DNA from: Bradyrhizobium canariense
Lineage (GTDB): Bacteria > Pseudomonadota > Alphaproteobacteria > Rhizobiales > Xanthobacteraceae
DNA length: 64,000 bases
Direction of reading: 5' to 3'
NCBI RefSeq assembly: GCF_900105125.1
Contig: NZ_LT629750.1
Location: forward strand, 6,165,001-6,229,000
Of the stretch, positions 51,347-59,360 are shown in pieces. The notes beneath the pieces were generated by a model. That model saw only the letters and a program-made list of their open reading frames with translations, was not told the DNA's origin and did not search any database. How positions within the stretch are numbered: position 1 is the first letter of the stretch; the number at the start of each line of letters is the position of its first letter. The translations under genes were made by a program, and so were the position numbers.

Positions 51347-52570
51347 ATGGCCACGACCGCGTCTGCCCCGACGGTTTCTGCTGTTCACGGCACGATTCCT
51401 GCGGTGCTGCTCAATACATGCTTCGTGCTGTTCGTCATCAATACGGTATTCTTCCCCTCGGCATTCTTCGCCCATGGGTGGATTTTTGACGAAAACGGCC
51501 TCGGCATCCCGACCGATTTCGTCAACGTCTGGGCGGCCGGAAAGCTGGTGCTCGAGGGCCATCCCGCCTTGGCCTATGATTGGGGTATCGAGAAACAGGT
51601 TCAGGTCGCGGTGCTCGGCCAGAGCTATGACGGCAACTTCGCCTGGCACTATCCGCCGCCGTTTTTGTTCGTCGCAGCCGTGCTGGCGCATTTTCCTTAC
51701 GCGGTCGCCTTCATCGGCTGGGCCGCGACAAGTCTTGTGCCCTATCTTGCGGTGATGCGCGCGATCGTGGGACGGCCGTTCGGCTGGCTGCTCGCGGCGG
51801 CGTTTCCGGTGGTGCTTACCAACACGCTGGTTGGGCAGAATGGTTTCCTCACGGCGTCGCTGATCGGTGGCGTGCTTTATCTGATGCCGGTGCGGCCGGT
51901 GCTGTCAGGCATCTGCCTCGGGCTGCTGAGCTACAAGCCGCAATACGGGCTGTTGTTTCCCCTGGTGCTGATCGCGGCCTCGCAGTGGACGGTGTTCTTT
52001 ACCGCCGGCGTCGTTGCGGCCACGATGGCACTGGTGTCGTGGCTCGCCTTCGGCACCGAAACCTGGCAGGCGTTCTTTCACTGGATCCCGATGTTCTCGC
52101 AAGCCTTCCTCACCGAAGGCCGCGCCCCCTGGGGCAAGATGCAAAGTATTTTCGCGCTGGTTCGATATTTCGGCGGCACCGAACAGTTGGCGTGGATATT
52201 CCAGTGGATCATGAGCGGCACGGTTGCGGTGCTGTTGGCGCTGATGTGGCGCAGCCGTATCAGCTATCCGCTGAAGGCCGCGGCGCTCGCGGCGGGCACG
52301 CTGCTGATCACGCCCTATCTGTTTCTCTACGACCTCATGGTGCTGGCGATCGCGGTGGCGTTCCTGGTCCGGATCGGACTCAATCAGGGCTTCCGGCGGT
52401 TTGAATTGCCGGCCCTCGGACTGGCGGCAGCGCTTCTGATGTTTTATCCGCTGGTCGGCGCCCCGACCGGCTTTGCGGCGACGCTCATCGTCGCGGGATT
52501 GATCGCGGGCCGCTGCGGGCTGTGGCGCGCCAGTGCGGCATTGCAGCCTCGCCACGCCACATCAGCCTGA
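51347..52570 (+). CDS. GT87-like (DUF2029) membrane glycosyltransferase
   Basis: 407 residues, about ten hydrophobic segments (TCFVLFVINTVFFPSAFF; FVAAVLAHFPYAVAFIGWAA; ILVRYFGG...WIFQWIMSGTVAVLLALM; AGTLLITPYLFLYDLMVLAI). The loop after the first helix has FVNVWAAGKLVLEGHPALAY and NFAWHYPPPF, and LSYKPQYGLLFPLVLIA is present, typical of GT87/DUF2029 mannosyltransferase-like proteins that use polyprenyl-phosphate sugars. Acceptor unknown. Stands alone. Confidence 0.85.
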   Translation: MATTASAPTVSAVHGTIPAVLLNTCFVLFVINTVFFPSAFFAHGWIFDENGLGIPTDFVNVWAAGKLVLEGHPALAYDWGIEKQVQVAVLGQSYDGNFAWHYPPPFLFVAAVLAHFPYAVAFIGWAATSLVPYLAVMRAIVGRPFGWLLAAAFPVVLTNTLVGQNGFLTASLIGGVLYLMPVRPVLSGICLGLLSYKPQYGLLFPLVLIAASQWTVFFTAGVVAATMALVSWLAFGTETWQAFFHWIPMFSQAFLTEGRAPWGKMQSIFALVRYFGGTEQLAWIFQWIMSGTVAVLLALMWRSRISYPLKAAALAAGTLLITPYLFLYDLMVLAIAVAFLVRIGLNQGFRRFELPALGLAAALLMFYPLVGAPTGFAATLIVAGLIAGRCGLWRASAALQPRHATSA

Positions 52571-52844
52571 CCGACGGAAAGTCCCGCGCAGTAGTTTCCT
52601 GAAGGGCCATGCGGCTGATGCCTTGATCGCGCGGGTCTGGCCCGGCAAGGCGATTTCGCTTCCATTTTGCGGGTATCGAGGCCCGTCCTGCAAATCTGTC
52701 TGCAGCGGCCGCAAATCATCTTGTCATTCGTCCTGAATAGTTGTTCACTTCTTCGTAGCGGTTTGTTCTAAATCGCCAAAATCAAGACGGTGCTGCACGG
52801 CCGGATCCAGACGGCCTGGTGCGCGCAGGGACGAGAAGCGCTTC

Positions 52845-53519
52845 ATGGTCTATCGGCGAACCCATCAGGTGGTAAAGCGTCTCGCGGCGAGGCGCAGCGC
52901 CATTCTGGCGGCCGCGCGGCACGCTGCGGCGGACGGGGGCATGGCGGCGGTGCAGATCGCGCCGGTCGCGGTCCGGGCCAATGTCGCCGCCGGCACGGTC
53001 TACCGCTACTTTCCTTCCAAGGCGGATCTGATTTCCGAACTGATCGCCGATGTCTCGCGCGATGAGCTGGCCGCGATCCGCCGCGCCGCGGATGCAGCCC
53101 CCGGACCGTCATCGGCGCTGGCGGCGGCCGTCACCACGGTCGCCGTGCACGTGCTGTCGCAGCGCAAGCTCGCATGGGGCATCCTGGCCGAGCCTGTCGA
53201 TGTCGATGTAACCGCGTCGCGGCTGGCGAGCCGCCGCGAGATCGCCGGCGAGATCGCGACGCGGATCGAGGCCGCGGTCCGCGCCGGCCATCTTCCGGCG
53301 CAGGACACCGCACTGGCCGCGACCGCGCTGCTTGGCGCGCTGCATGAAGCGCTGGTGGGGCCATTGGCGCCGGACAATATGGAAGATCCTGCCAAATTGC
53401 GCGACGCGGTCCAGACCGTCACGCTACTGGCCTTGCGCGCCGTCGGCGTGATGGATGCCCGCGCCCGCGGCCTCGTGGTGCAGGCGGTGCTGCCGGCAAA
53501 AGCACTGGTCGGCGCCTAA
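52845..53519 (+). CDS. TetR/AcrR-family regulator
   Basis: 224 residues. HTH: LAARRSAILAAARHAAADGG, then MAAVQIAPVAVRANVAAGTV and YRYFPSKADLI. The C-terminal domain is Ala-rich and helical (ATALLGALHEALVGPLAP). Lies 102 bp upstream of an OsmC gene on the same strand. Ligand unknown. Confidence 0.9.
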   Translation: MVYRRTHQVVKRLAARRSAILAAARHAAADGGMAAVQIAPVAVRANVAAGTVYRYFPSKADLISELIADVSRDELAAIRRAADAAPGPSSALAAAVTTVAVHVLSQRKLAWGILAEPVDVDVTASRLASRREIAGEIATRIEAAVRAGHLPAQDTALAATALLGALHEALVGPLAPDNMEDPAKLRDAVQTVTLLALRAVGVMDARARGLVVQAVLPAKALVGA

Positions 53520-53621
53520 CAGAGCCGATCGTCGCGACATCGGTTTGCCGCAACCGTCCGGTTAGGATGGGGCAGTCCGCCGTGCAACCGGCGACCCAAC
53601 CAGCGATGCAAGGAGCGACAT

Positions 53622-54047
53622 ATGCCAACGACATCAGGATCCGCCAAATGGCAGGGCGGTATCAAGGACGGCAAGGGCGCGATCTCGACCAAGAGCGGCG
53701 CGCTGAACGATTACCCCTATGGCTTCGCCAGCCGCTTCGAAGGCAAGCCGGGCTCGAATCCGGAAGAATTGATCGGCGCGGCGCATGCCGCCTGTTTCAC
53801 CATGGCGCTGTCGCTGATATTAGGCGAAGCCAAGCTCACGGCCGAGCATATGGAGACCAAGGCGGACGTCACGCTCGAGAAGGTCGGCGATGGCTTTGCC
53901 ATCACCTCGGTGCACCTGACATTGACCGCGAAGATTCCGGGCGCGGACAAGGCGAAATTCGACGAGCTGACCGCTATGGCCAAGGCCGGCTGTCCGGTGT
54001 CGAAAGTGCTCAACACCAAGATCACGCTGGACGCAACGCTCGTTTAG
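53622..54047 (+). CDS. OsmC-family peroxiredoxin
   Basis: 141 residues. Both OsmC active-site cysteines are present: C58 in AAHAACFTMAL and C124 in KAGCPVSK, with the conserved Arg in ASRFEG and the Glu pair NPEELIGAA. Reduces organic hydroperoxides with lipoyl or thiol donors. Follows a tetR gene, which may control it. Confidence 0.92.
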   Translation: MPTTSGSAKWQGGIKDGKGAISTKSGALNDYPYGFASRFEGKPGSNPEELIGAAHAACFTMALSLILGEAKLTAEHMETKADVTLEKVGDGFAITSVHLTLTAKIPGADKAKFDELTAMAKAGCPVSKVLNTKITLDATLV

Positions 54048-54057
54048 TTGCGGTCAT

Positions 54058-54172
54058 TGCGGGATGGTGCGTTAGCCACCGGGCCTCGGATGCGCGATGC
54101 ACATCGGGGAGTCCAAAAGTGGCTGAGCGAGATTCCGGGTTCGCGTCTTCGACGCGCCCCGGAATGACGTGC
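54058..54172. repeat. Intergenic palindromic repeat, diverged copy
   Basis: GGATGCGCGATGCACATCGG and GAGATTCCGGG ... CCCCGGAATGACG parallel the element at 50034-50131, with the same order of parts. Lies between the convergent OsmC and pyk genes. Confidence 0.55.
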
Positions 54173-54174
54173 CG

Positions 54175-55611
54175 TCACATATCCGCGTCGCTCTCCGGGC
54201 CGACATAGGCGATGCGCACCATGTTGGTCGTGCCGGGCGTGCCAAGCGGCACGCCGGCGACGATGATGACGCGCTGTCCGGCTCGGGCAAAACCATCCCG
54301 GAACGCAATCGAGCCGGCACGGTTGACCATGTCGTCCTGATCCTGGGCGTCCTCCGCAACCACGCAGTGCACGCCCCAGACCACCGACAATTTGCGTCCG
54401 GTGACGAGATTGGGCGTGATCGCCACCACCGGCGGCTTCGGCCGTTCGCGCGCGACGCGCAACGCGGTCGATCCTGAATCGGTCCAGCAGATGATCGCGG
54501 ACAGATCGAGCGTTTCGGCAATCTGCCGCGCGGCATCGGCGATGGCGTCGCCGACGGTCGGCTCCGGCTCGGCGCGTTGCGCATTCAGCACGCCGCGATA
54601 GGTCGGGTCGCGCTCCACTTCCTCGCCGATGCGATTCATCGTCGACACCGCTTCGACAGGAAATTTTCCGGCAGCGGACTCTGCCGACAGCATGATCGCG
54701 TCGGCGCCTTCATAGACGGCGGTCGCGACGTCGGAGACCTCGGCGCGCGTCGGCACCGGGCTCTGGATCATCGATTCCAGCATCTGGGTTGCGACCACCA
54801 CCGGCTTGCCGGCGCGCCGCGCCAGCCGCGTCATCTGCTTCTGCAGGCTTGGCACCCGCTCCAGCGGCAGTTCGACGCCGAGATCTCCGCGCGCCACCAT
54901 CAATGCGTCGGAGGCCTCCAGGATTTCGGGAAGCCGATCGATCGCCTGCGGCTTTTCGATCTTGGACATCACGGCGGCGCGGCCGCGGATCAGTTTCTTG
55001 GCCTCGATGACGTCTTCGGCGCGCTGCACAAAGGACAGCGCGATCCAGTCGACGCCGGTGACCAGCGCCGCTTCAAGGTCCGCGCGATCCTTCGGCGTCA
55101 TCGCGGATACCGGCAGGTCGGTGTCGGGCAGGCTGACGCCCTTGCGGTCCGACATCCTGCCGCCGATCACGACACGGGTGACGGCGCGATCGGGTGACGT
55201 TTCCTCGACGATCAGGCGTACCTTGCCGTCGTCGAGCAGCAGCGCATGCCCCGGCTTGAGGGCCGCGAGAATCTCCGGATGCGGAAGCTGGACGCGGGTG
55301 TTGTCGCCGGGCGCCTTATCGGAATCCAGCACGAAGCTTTCGCCGTTCTTGAGCTGGATCGCGCCTTCGGCGAACGAGCCCACACGCAGCTTCGGCCCCT
55401 GAAGATCGACCAGAATACCGATCGGGCGGCCGTAGCTGCTCTCGACGTTGCGAATGGTCTTGACCAGCTCGCGCATCTTGTCGTGCGAGGTGTGGCTCAT
55501 ATTGATGCGGAACACATCGGCGCCGGCTTCGAACAGCCGCCGGATCATGGCGCTGTCGGACGATGCCGGGCCAAGGGTTGCGAGAATTTTGATACGACGC
55601 AGACGTCTCAT
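54175..55611 (-). CDS. pyk: Pyruvate kinase
   Basis: 478 residues. Start MRRLRRIKILATLGPASSDS; active-site signatures INMSHTSHDKM, MSKIEKPQAIDRLPEILEAS, DALMVARGDLGVELPLERVP (metal and PEP site), and VVATQMLESMIQSPVPTRAE. Makes pyruvate and ATP from phosphoenolpyruvate and ADP. Its ATG overlaps the stop of the DUF1036 gene (ATGA), so the two are co-translated. Confidence 0.97.
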   Translation of the reverse strand: MRRLRRIKILATLGPASSDSAMIRRLFEAGADVFRINMSHTSHDKMRELVKTIRNVESSYGRPIGILVDLQGPKLRVGSFAEGAIQLKNGESFVLDSDKAPGDNTRVQLPHPEILAALKPGHALLLDDGKVRLIVEETSPDRAVTRVVIGGRMSDRKGVSLPDTDLPVSAMTPKDRADLEAALVTGVDWIALSFVQRAEDVIEAKKLIRGRAAVMSKIEKPQAIDRLPEILEASDALMVARGDLGVELPLERVPSLQKQMTRLARRAGKPVVVATQMLESMIQSPVPTRAEVSDVATAVYEGADAIMLSAESAAGKFPVEAVSTMNRIGEEVERDPTYRGVLNAQRAEPEPTVGDAIADAARQIAETLDLSAIICWTDSGSTALRVARERPKPPVVAITPNLVTGRKLSVVWGVHCVVAEDAQDQDDMVNRAGSIAFRDGFARAGQRVIIVAGVPLGTPGTTNMVRIAYVGPESDADM

Positions 55612-56240
55612 GGCTTGCTTCCGGGCGTAACGGCTGGCGGCGGACCAGACGCGCCCGGAGGCGTTCCGCCCGGCGCATTGGGCAGGCCGGGTGTTCCACC
55701 CTGCGGATTGGTGACGCCCGGGATCCCACCGGGTGCATTCGGATCGACCGTTCCCGGCATCCCCGGCACCCGTTGCGCGGGCTGCTGTTCACTGGATTCG
55801 GTCAGCTGCACGGTCCAGGCGCGCTGTTCGCCGGTGTCGACCTCGAAGAAGCCGGTGCGGTCGAAGCCGCGCGCCAGGCAATTATCAGTGCCCTTGATGG
55901 TGAATTCCTTGTCGCGCGAGCACATGAAGGCCTGTCCCGACCATTCACCGCCGCGGTCATAATCGAGCGCGTAAATGTAGTAATAGCGCGCGATCAGCGT
56001 GCCTTTCAGCAGGGTCTCGCAGCTGCGCGAAGACACGTTCCACCAACCCTCGGTGGTCCATCCCTCGGCATCCTTGTAGCCCAACGCCACACCTACCCGG
56101 CTGGAGGTGTTGTTGCAGAGACGAAAGTCGGCCGCGGCCGAACTGTTCCACAAACAGCTGATCGCCAGCGCCAGCCCGGGTATCAAACCGGCGGTCACAC
56201 GAACGGATGGAGGGGTCTGTTGGGGAGTTTCAGCAACCAT
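55608..56240 (-). CDS. DUF1036 secreted protein with Pro/Gly-rich tail
   Basis: 210 residues. Membrane-targeting segment (LIPGLALAISCLWNSSAAA), then a DUF1036 domain (FRLCNNTSSRVGVALGYKDA, GWWNVSSRSCETLLKGTLIA, YYIYALDYDRGGEWSG, FMCSRDKEFTIKG) with several cysteines, then a 50-residue Pro/Gly repeat tail (PGGIPG, GGTPGLPNAPGG). Function unknown. Overlaps pyk by four bases. Confidence 0.88.
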   Translation of the reverse strand: MVAETPQQTPPSVRVTAGLIPGLALAISCLWNSSAAADFRLCNNTSSRVGVALGYKDAEGWTTEGWWNVSSRSCETLLKGTLIARYYYIYALDYDRGGEWSGQAFMCSRDKEFTIKGTDNCLARGFDRTGFFEVDTGEQRAWTVQLTESSEQQPAQRVPGMPGTVDPNAPGGIPGVTNPQGGTPGLPNAPGGTPPGASGPPPAVTPGSKP

Positions 56241-56425
56241 TGAGCGAAGCTATATCAGTTCTTTGACGATTTCGCGTGAGCCGGCAGGCACTGTCAACGG
56301 TCGGATGGCAATCGTCGGCCAGAATTCCGCCTGTTGGAACCCTGTTTGCGCCGCGATATGGCAAAATCTGTGACAGCGCCCACTTAATATCCAGTATCCT
56401 TTACGTGAAACGGCGAGATAACGAT

Positions 56426-56728
56426 ATGGCGATTGATGACAAAACCAGAACAGAACTTGAAGCTGCGGTTTTCCGGCGTCTCGTCGAGCATCTGCGATCG
56501 CGCAATGACGTCCAGAACATCGACCTGATGAATCTGGCGGGCTTCTGCCGCAACTGCCTGTCCAACTGGCTCAAGGAGGAAGCCGACGCCAAAGGCGCCG
56601 AGCTGAGCAAGGACGAGAGCCGCGAAGCGGTCTACGGCATGCCCTATGAAACCTGGAAGTCAAAGTTTCAGGGCACCGCCAGTCCCGAACAGTTGGCGGA
56701 GATGAACAAGATCCCAAGCGGGCACTGA
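56426..56728 (+). CDS. DUF1244 protein
   Basis: 100 residues; MAIDDKTRTELEAAVFRRLV, GFCRNCLSNWLKEEAD and YGMPYETWKSKFQ are the hallmark of DUF1244, a small helical family widespread in Alpha- and Gammaproteobacteria. The Cys pair in CRNC is conserved and could bind metal. Function not established. Confidence 0.93.
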   Translation: MAIDDKTRTELEAAVFRRLVEHLRSRNDVQNIDLMNLAGFCRNCLSNWLKEEADAKGAELSKDESREAVYGMPYETWKSKFQGTASPEQLAEMNKIPSGH

Positions 56729-57007
56729 CCCGACTTTTTTCGTTATTGTGAGGCGCCAAGCGACGAAGCAGTCGAGGCTCGATCGTGGCTCTGGATTGCA
56801 TCGCGGCGCCGGTCATCAGATGCATGTCGGCGCCTGATTCACAATGGCGGCGTCAAGTCGCTTTCTTTCTCCTGTGGGCGCGCTGTGGATGAACGCGATG
56901 TTTCCTTGACGTAAGCCGTCCCAAACTTGAGGGTCATTTCCAGATCTGGGTGCGCGCAAGGCGTGCACGTCCATCCCTCACCCATCAGTTCACTTCAGGA
57001 GTATCCG

Positions 57008-57280
57008 ATGGCCACCTCTGCTGCCGCCGTCACGGAAGAGCCCGCGACAAAGTTCGCAAAGGACCAGCTCAAGTCCATCATCGAACGCATCGAGCGGCTG
57101 GAAGAAGAAAAGAAGACGATCTCGGACGACATCCGCGACGTCTATGCGGAGAGCAAAGGCAACGGCTTCGACGTCAAGGCGCTGCGTGCCATCGTGCGGC
57201 TGCGCAAGCAGGATCCCAATGAGCGGGCCGAAGCCGAGACGATCCTGGAGACGTATATGCAGGCGTTGGGAATGATCTGA
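57008..57280 (+). CDS. gapR: GapR-family (DUF2312) nucleoid protein
   Basis: 90 residues: [54 protein letters not shown] match GapR (DUF2312), which encircles overtwisted DNA as a tetramer and helps topoisomerases during replication in alphaproteobacteria. ATG after CAGGAGTATCCG. Full family length. Confidence 0.95.
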   Translation: MATSAAAVTEEPATKFAKDQLKSIIERIERLEEEKKTISDDIRDVYAESKGNGFDVKALRAIVRLRKQDPNERAEAETILETYMQALGMI

Positions 57281-57299
57281 GACGTTAGTTTCGTAAATC

Positions 57300-57440
57300 T
57301 CGTCTCTCGTCGTCCCGGCCAAGCGCAACGGCGCACCGGGATTTATCACCACCGTCGCTGAACGGAATCGCGGGCGAGCGTCGAGCCAGTCGACAAGGCG
57401 GGTGATTGTCGATCCTCGCTTTCGCGAGGACGCTGTCATG
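57300..57440. repeat. Intergenic REP-like sequence
   Basis: CGTCCCGGCCAAGCGCAACG, then GCGCACCGGGA, resembles the CGTCCCGGCC...GCCGGGAC dispersed repeats of this genus. It is degenerate and non-coding. Confidence 0.4.
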
Positions 57441-57470
57441 GCCGTGGAAAGCTGATGCTCTAAGCCGAGC

Positions 57471-59099
57471 TTAATGCAGCGATGCAGTCTGCGTCACAAA
57501 GGATGTCGTCACCAGCCGGGCGGTCGTCGATCCCGTGAAGTGCTCGCTGAGCAGTCCCATCTGCGGATCGTCCGAGAAGCTCATCGCGACCGCGGCCTGC
57601 GGCTTGACGAAGTAATCCCGCATCAGCGTCATGTTGGTATCGCCGAGCACCGTCGTGAACATCGAACTGCTCGCGCTCGGCGCCAGCATGATCACACGCA
57701 GCCAAGTGTCATTACCCTTGGCCGCGGCAATCCGCGTTGATGTCGCGATCACGCTGTCCTGACCCTGCGGTCCCTTGGCGGCAATGGTGTTGATCTCGGT
57801 CGCGGGGGCCCCGGCGTCGCGGGGAGCCGGCCGGCTGCCGCGGGGGATCGGCGCGCTGGCTGCAACGATTTTGGAGCGGTCAACCGGTGAGTTGGCGACC
57901 GGTGCGTAGGCCAGCGCCTGGAACGCGGCGGAAATACTAGCGGTCGATTGTGTATCGGCTGACGTCACCGCCTGGCGCGCCTTGATGGCGGCGATCTGCT
58001 CGGGCGTTGCCTGTTTCGCAGCCGCGGGCGTATCGCCCCAGAAGCCGCGGGCATTGATGATGTCGGCCGGCGTTTGCGGTTTCGCATCGCTGTTATCAGC
58101 AGAGGTCTGCTCGGCCGGCCGTGGTTTGCCGGGCTGGACGAGTTGCGCATCGGCCGAGGCCAATTGGAACGCCGAGACCATCCGCGGCTTCGAGCGCGGC
58201 GTCGGGACGAGGTCCGCGGACTTATCGGCAGATTTGGCGGGCGTCGCGTCGGCGACCTGTATGACGGCCGGCGCTGGAGTGCTCGCGCTCGCACCCTCAT
58301 CCTCGTCGTCGTTCGATTTGCCCTTGAACAATTTGGCCCACAGGCTTGGGCTGCTTCGCGTCATTGCGCGATCGTCGCCGTCGCGTTTCTCGATATCGGC
58401 GCGGGCGAGTTCATATCCCTTCAGCGGAACGCCATCGGTCGGGACATGCACGGTGCGGCCATCGGGGAATACCTTGGCGAGCTGATCGTGGTTCATGCGC
58501 GGCCAGTGACGGATGCTGCCGGTATCGAGATGAACGAAAGGCGATCCCGATGTCGGATAGAATCCGACGCCGCCACGCTGCAGGCGAAGCCCGGCGTAAC
58601 GGATCTGCTCGAGCGGCACGTCCGGAATGTAGAAATCCATGGCGTGGCCGAGCATGTGCTGGCTGAAGCGGGCGACGCCGGATGAACGGCGGCGGAGCAT
58701 GGCGTTGGTGGCGGGAGCGCGGTAGGCGGAAACGATCTGGATCGGCTTCCTGGCGTCGACGTCGCGGTAGACTTCCCAGAGGATGTCGAACAGATGACGA
58801 TCCATCACGGTCTGGTCCTGGGTGCGCCAGTCGCGGAGGTAATGATTGAGCTGCTTCAGCGCTTCTTCGTCGTAGCGACCGTCACGCTTGAACGTGACGG
58901 TGAGATCTTCATTGGAATGGGTATGGTGGAACGAAAGGGTGCGGGTTTCGTTCGTAGCTGCCGCGTCATGGACCGAGCCGGCTCCTGCGAACAGCAACAA
59001 TGAAGTCAGGCCAAGACAATATCCGGCCCGATATCCAGCCTTCGTCAACGACAGCGAGTTGAAATGGCGTGCGAAACCAGCCGGCACGTATGAGCCCAC
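57471..59099 (-). CDS. DUF882 (YcbK/M15-like) peptidoglycan peptidase with long C-terminal tail
   Basis: 542 residues. An N-terminal hydrophobic stretch (YCLGLTSLLLFAGAGSV) targets it to the periplasm. The DUF882/peptidase M15 domain covers about 50-215: IQIVSAYRAPATNAMLRRRS, SQHMLGHAMDFYIP (H148, D155 zinc ligands) and FVHLDTG (H190, D192). The remaining 320 residues are low-complexity Ala/Pro/Ser/Lys-rich, as in relatives of this group. Probably cleaves peptide stems of peptidoglycan. Neighbour of an L,D-transpeptidase gene on the same strand, so wall remodelling is likely. Confidence 0.88.
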   Translation of the reverse strand: MGSYVPAGFARHFNSLSLTKAGYRAGYCLGLTSLLLFAGAGSVHDAAATNETRTLSFHHTHSNEDLTVTFKRDGRYDEEALKQLNHYLRDWRTQDQTVMDRHLFDILWEVYRDVDARKPIQIVSAYRAPATNAMLRRRSSGVARFSQHMLGHAMDFYIPDVPLEQIRYAGLRLQRGGVGFYPTSGSPFVHLDTGSIRHWPRMNHDQLAKVFPDGRTVHVPTDGVPLKGYELARADIEKRDGDDRAMTRSSPSLWAKLFKGKSNDDEDEGASASTPAPAVIQVADATPAKSADKSADLVPTPRSKPRMVSAFQLASADAQLVQPGKPRPAEQTSADNSDAKPQTPADIINARGFWGDTPAAAKQATPEQIAAIKARQAVTSADTQSTASISAAFQALAYAPVANSPVDRSKIVAASAPIPRGSRPAPRDAGAPATEINTIAAKGPQGQDSVIATSTRIAAAKGNDTWLRVIMLAPSASSSMFTTVLGDTNMTLMRDYFVKPQAAVAMSFSDDPQMGLLSEHFTGSTTARLVTTSFVTQTASLH

Positions 59100-59360
59100 C
59101 CACAGAAGACCGATCGAATAATTCCTTTGCCGTCCCGAGCGGCAAAAGACGATGAACGTAGTCTTAAGGTGGGAGGGTTAACCGAAATTTACGTCCCACC
59201 CCCAAGTCAGATGTTCACCTAACCCATTGAGTGTGGCGAAAAATAGCCCGGTGCCGCGATCGAGGTGGACGATGATTCACGTTACCGGTCTCGCCCGGTC
59301 GGCGAGACCATTGATATCGCTGTTGAAATGGAGCCCGGCCGCTGAACGAGGACAGGTTGA

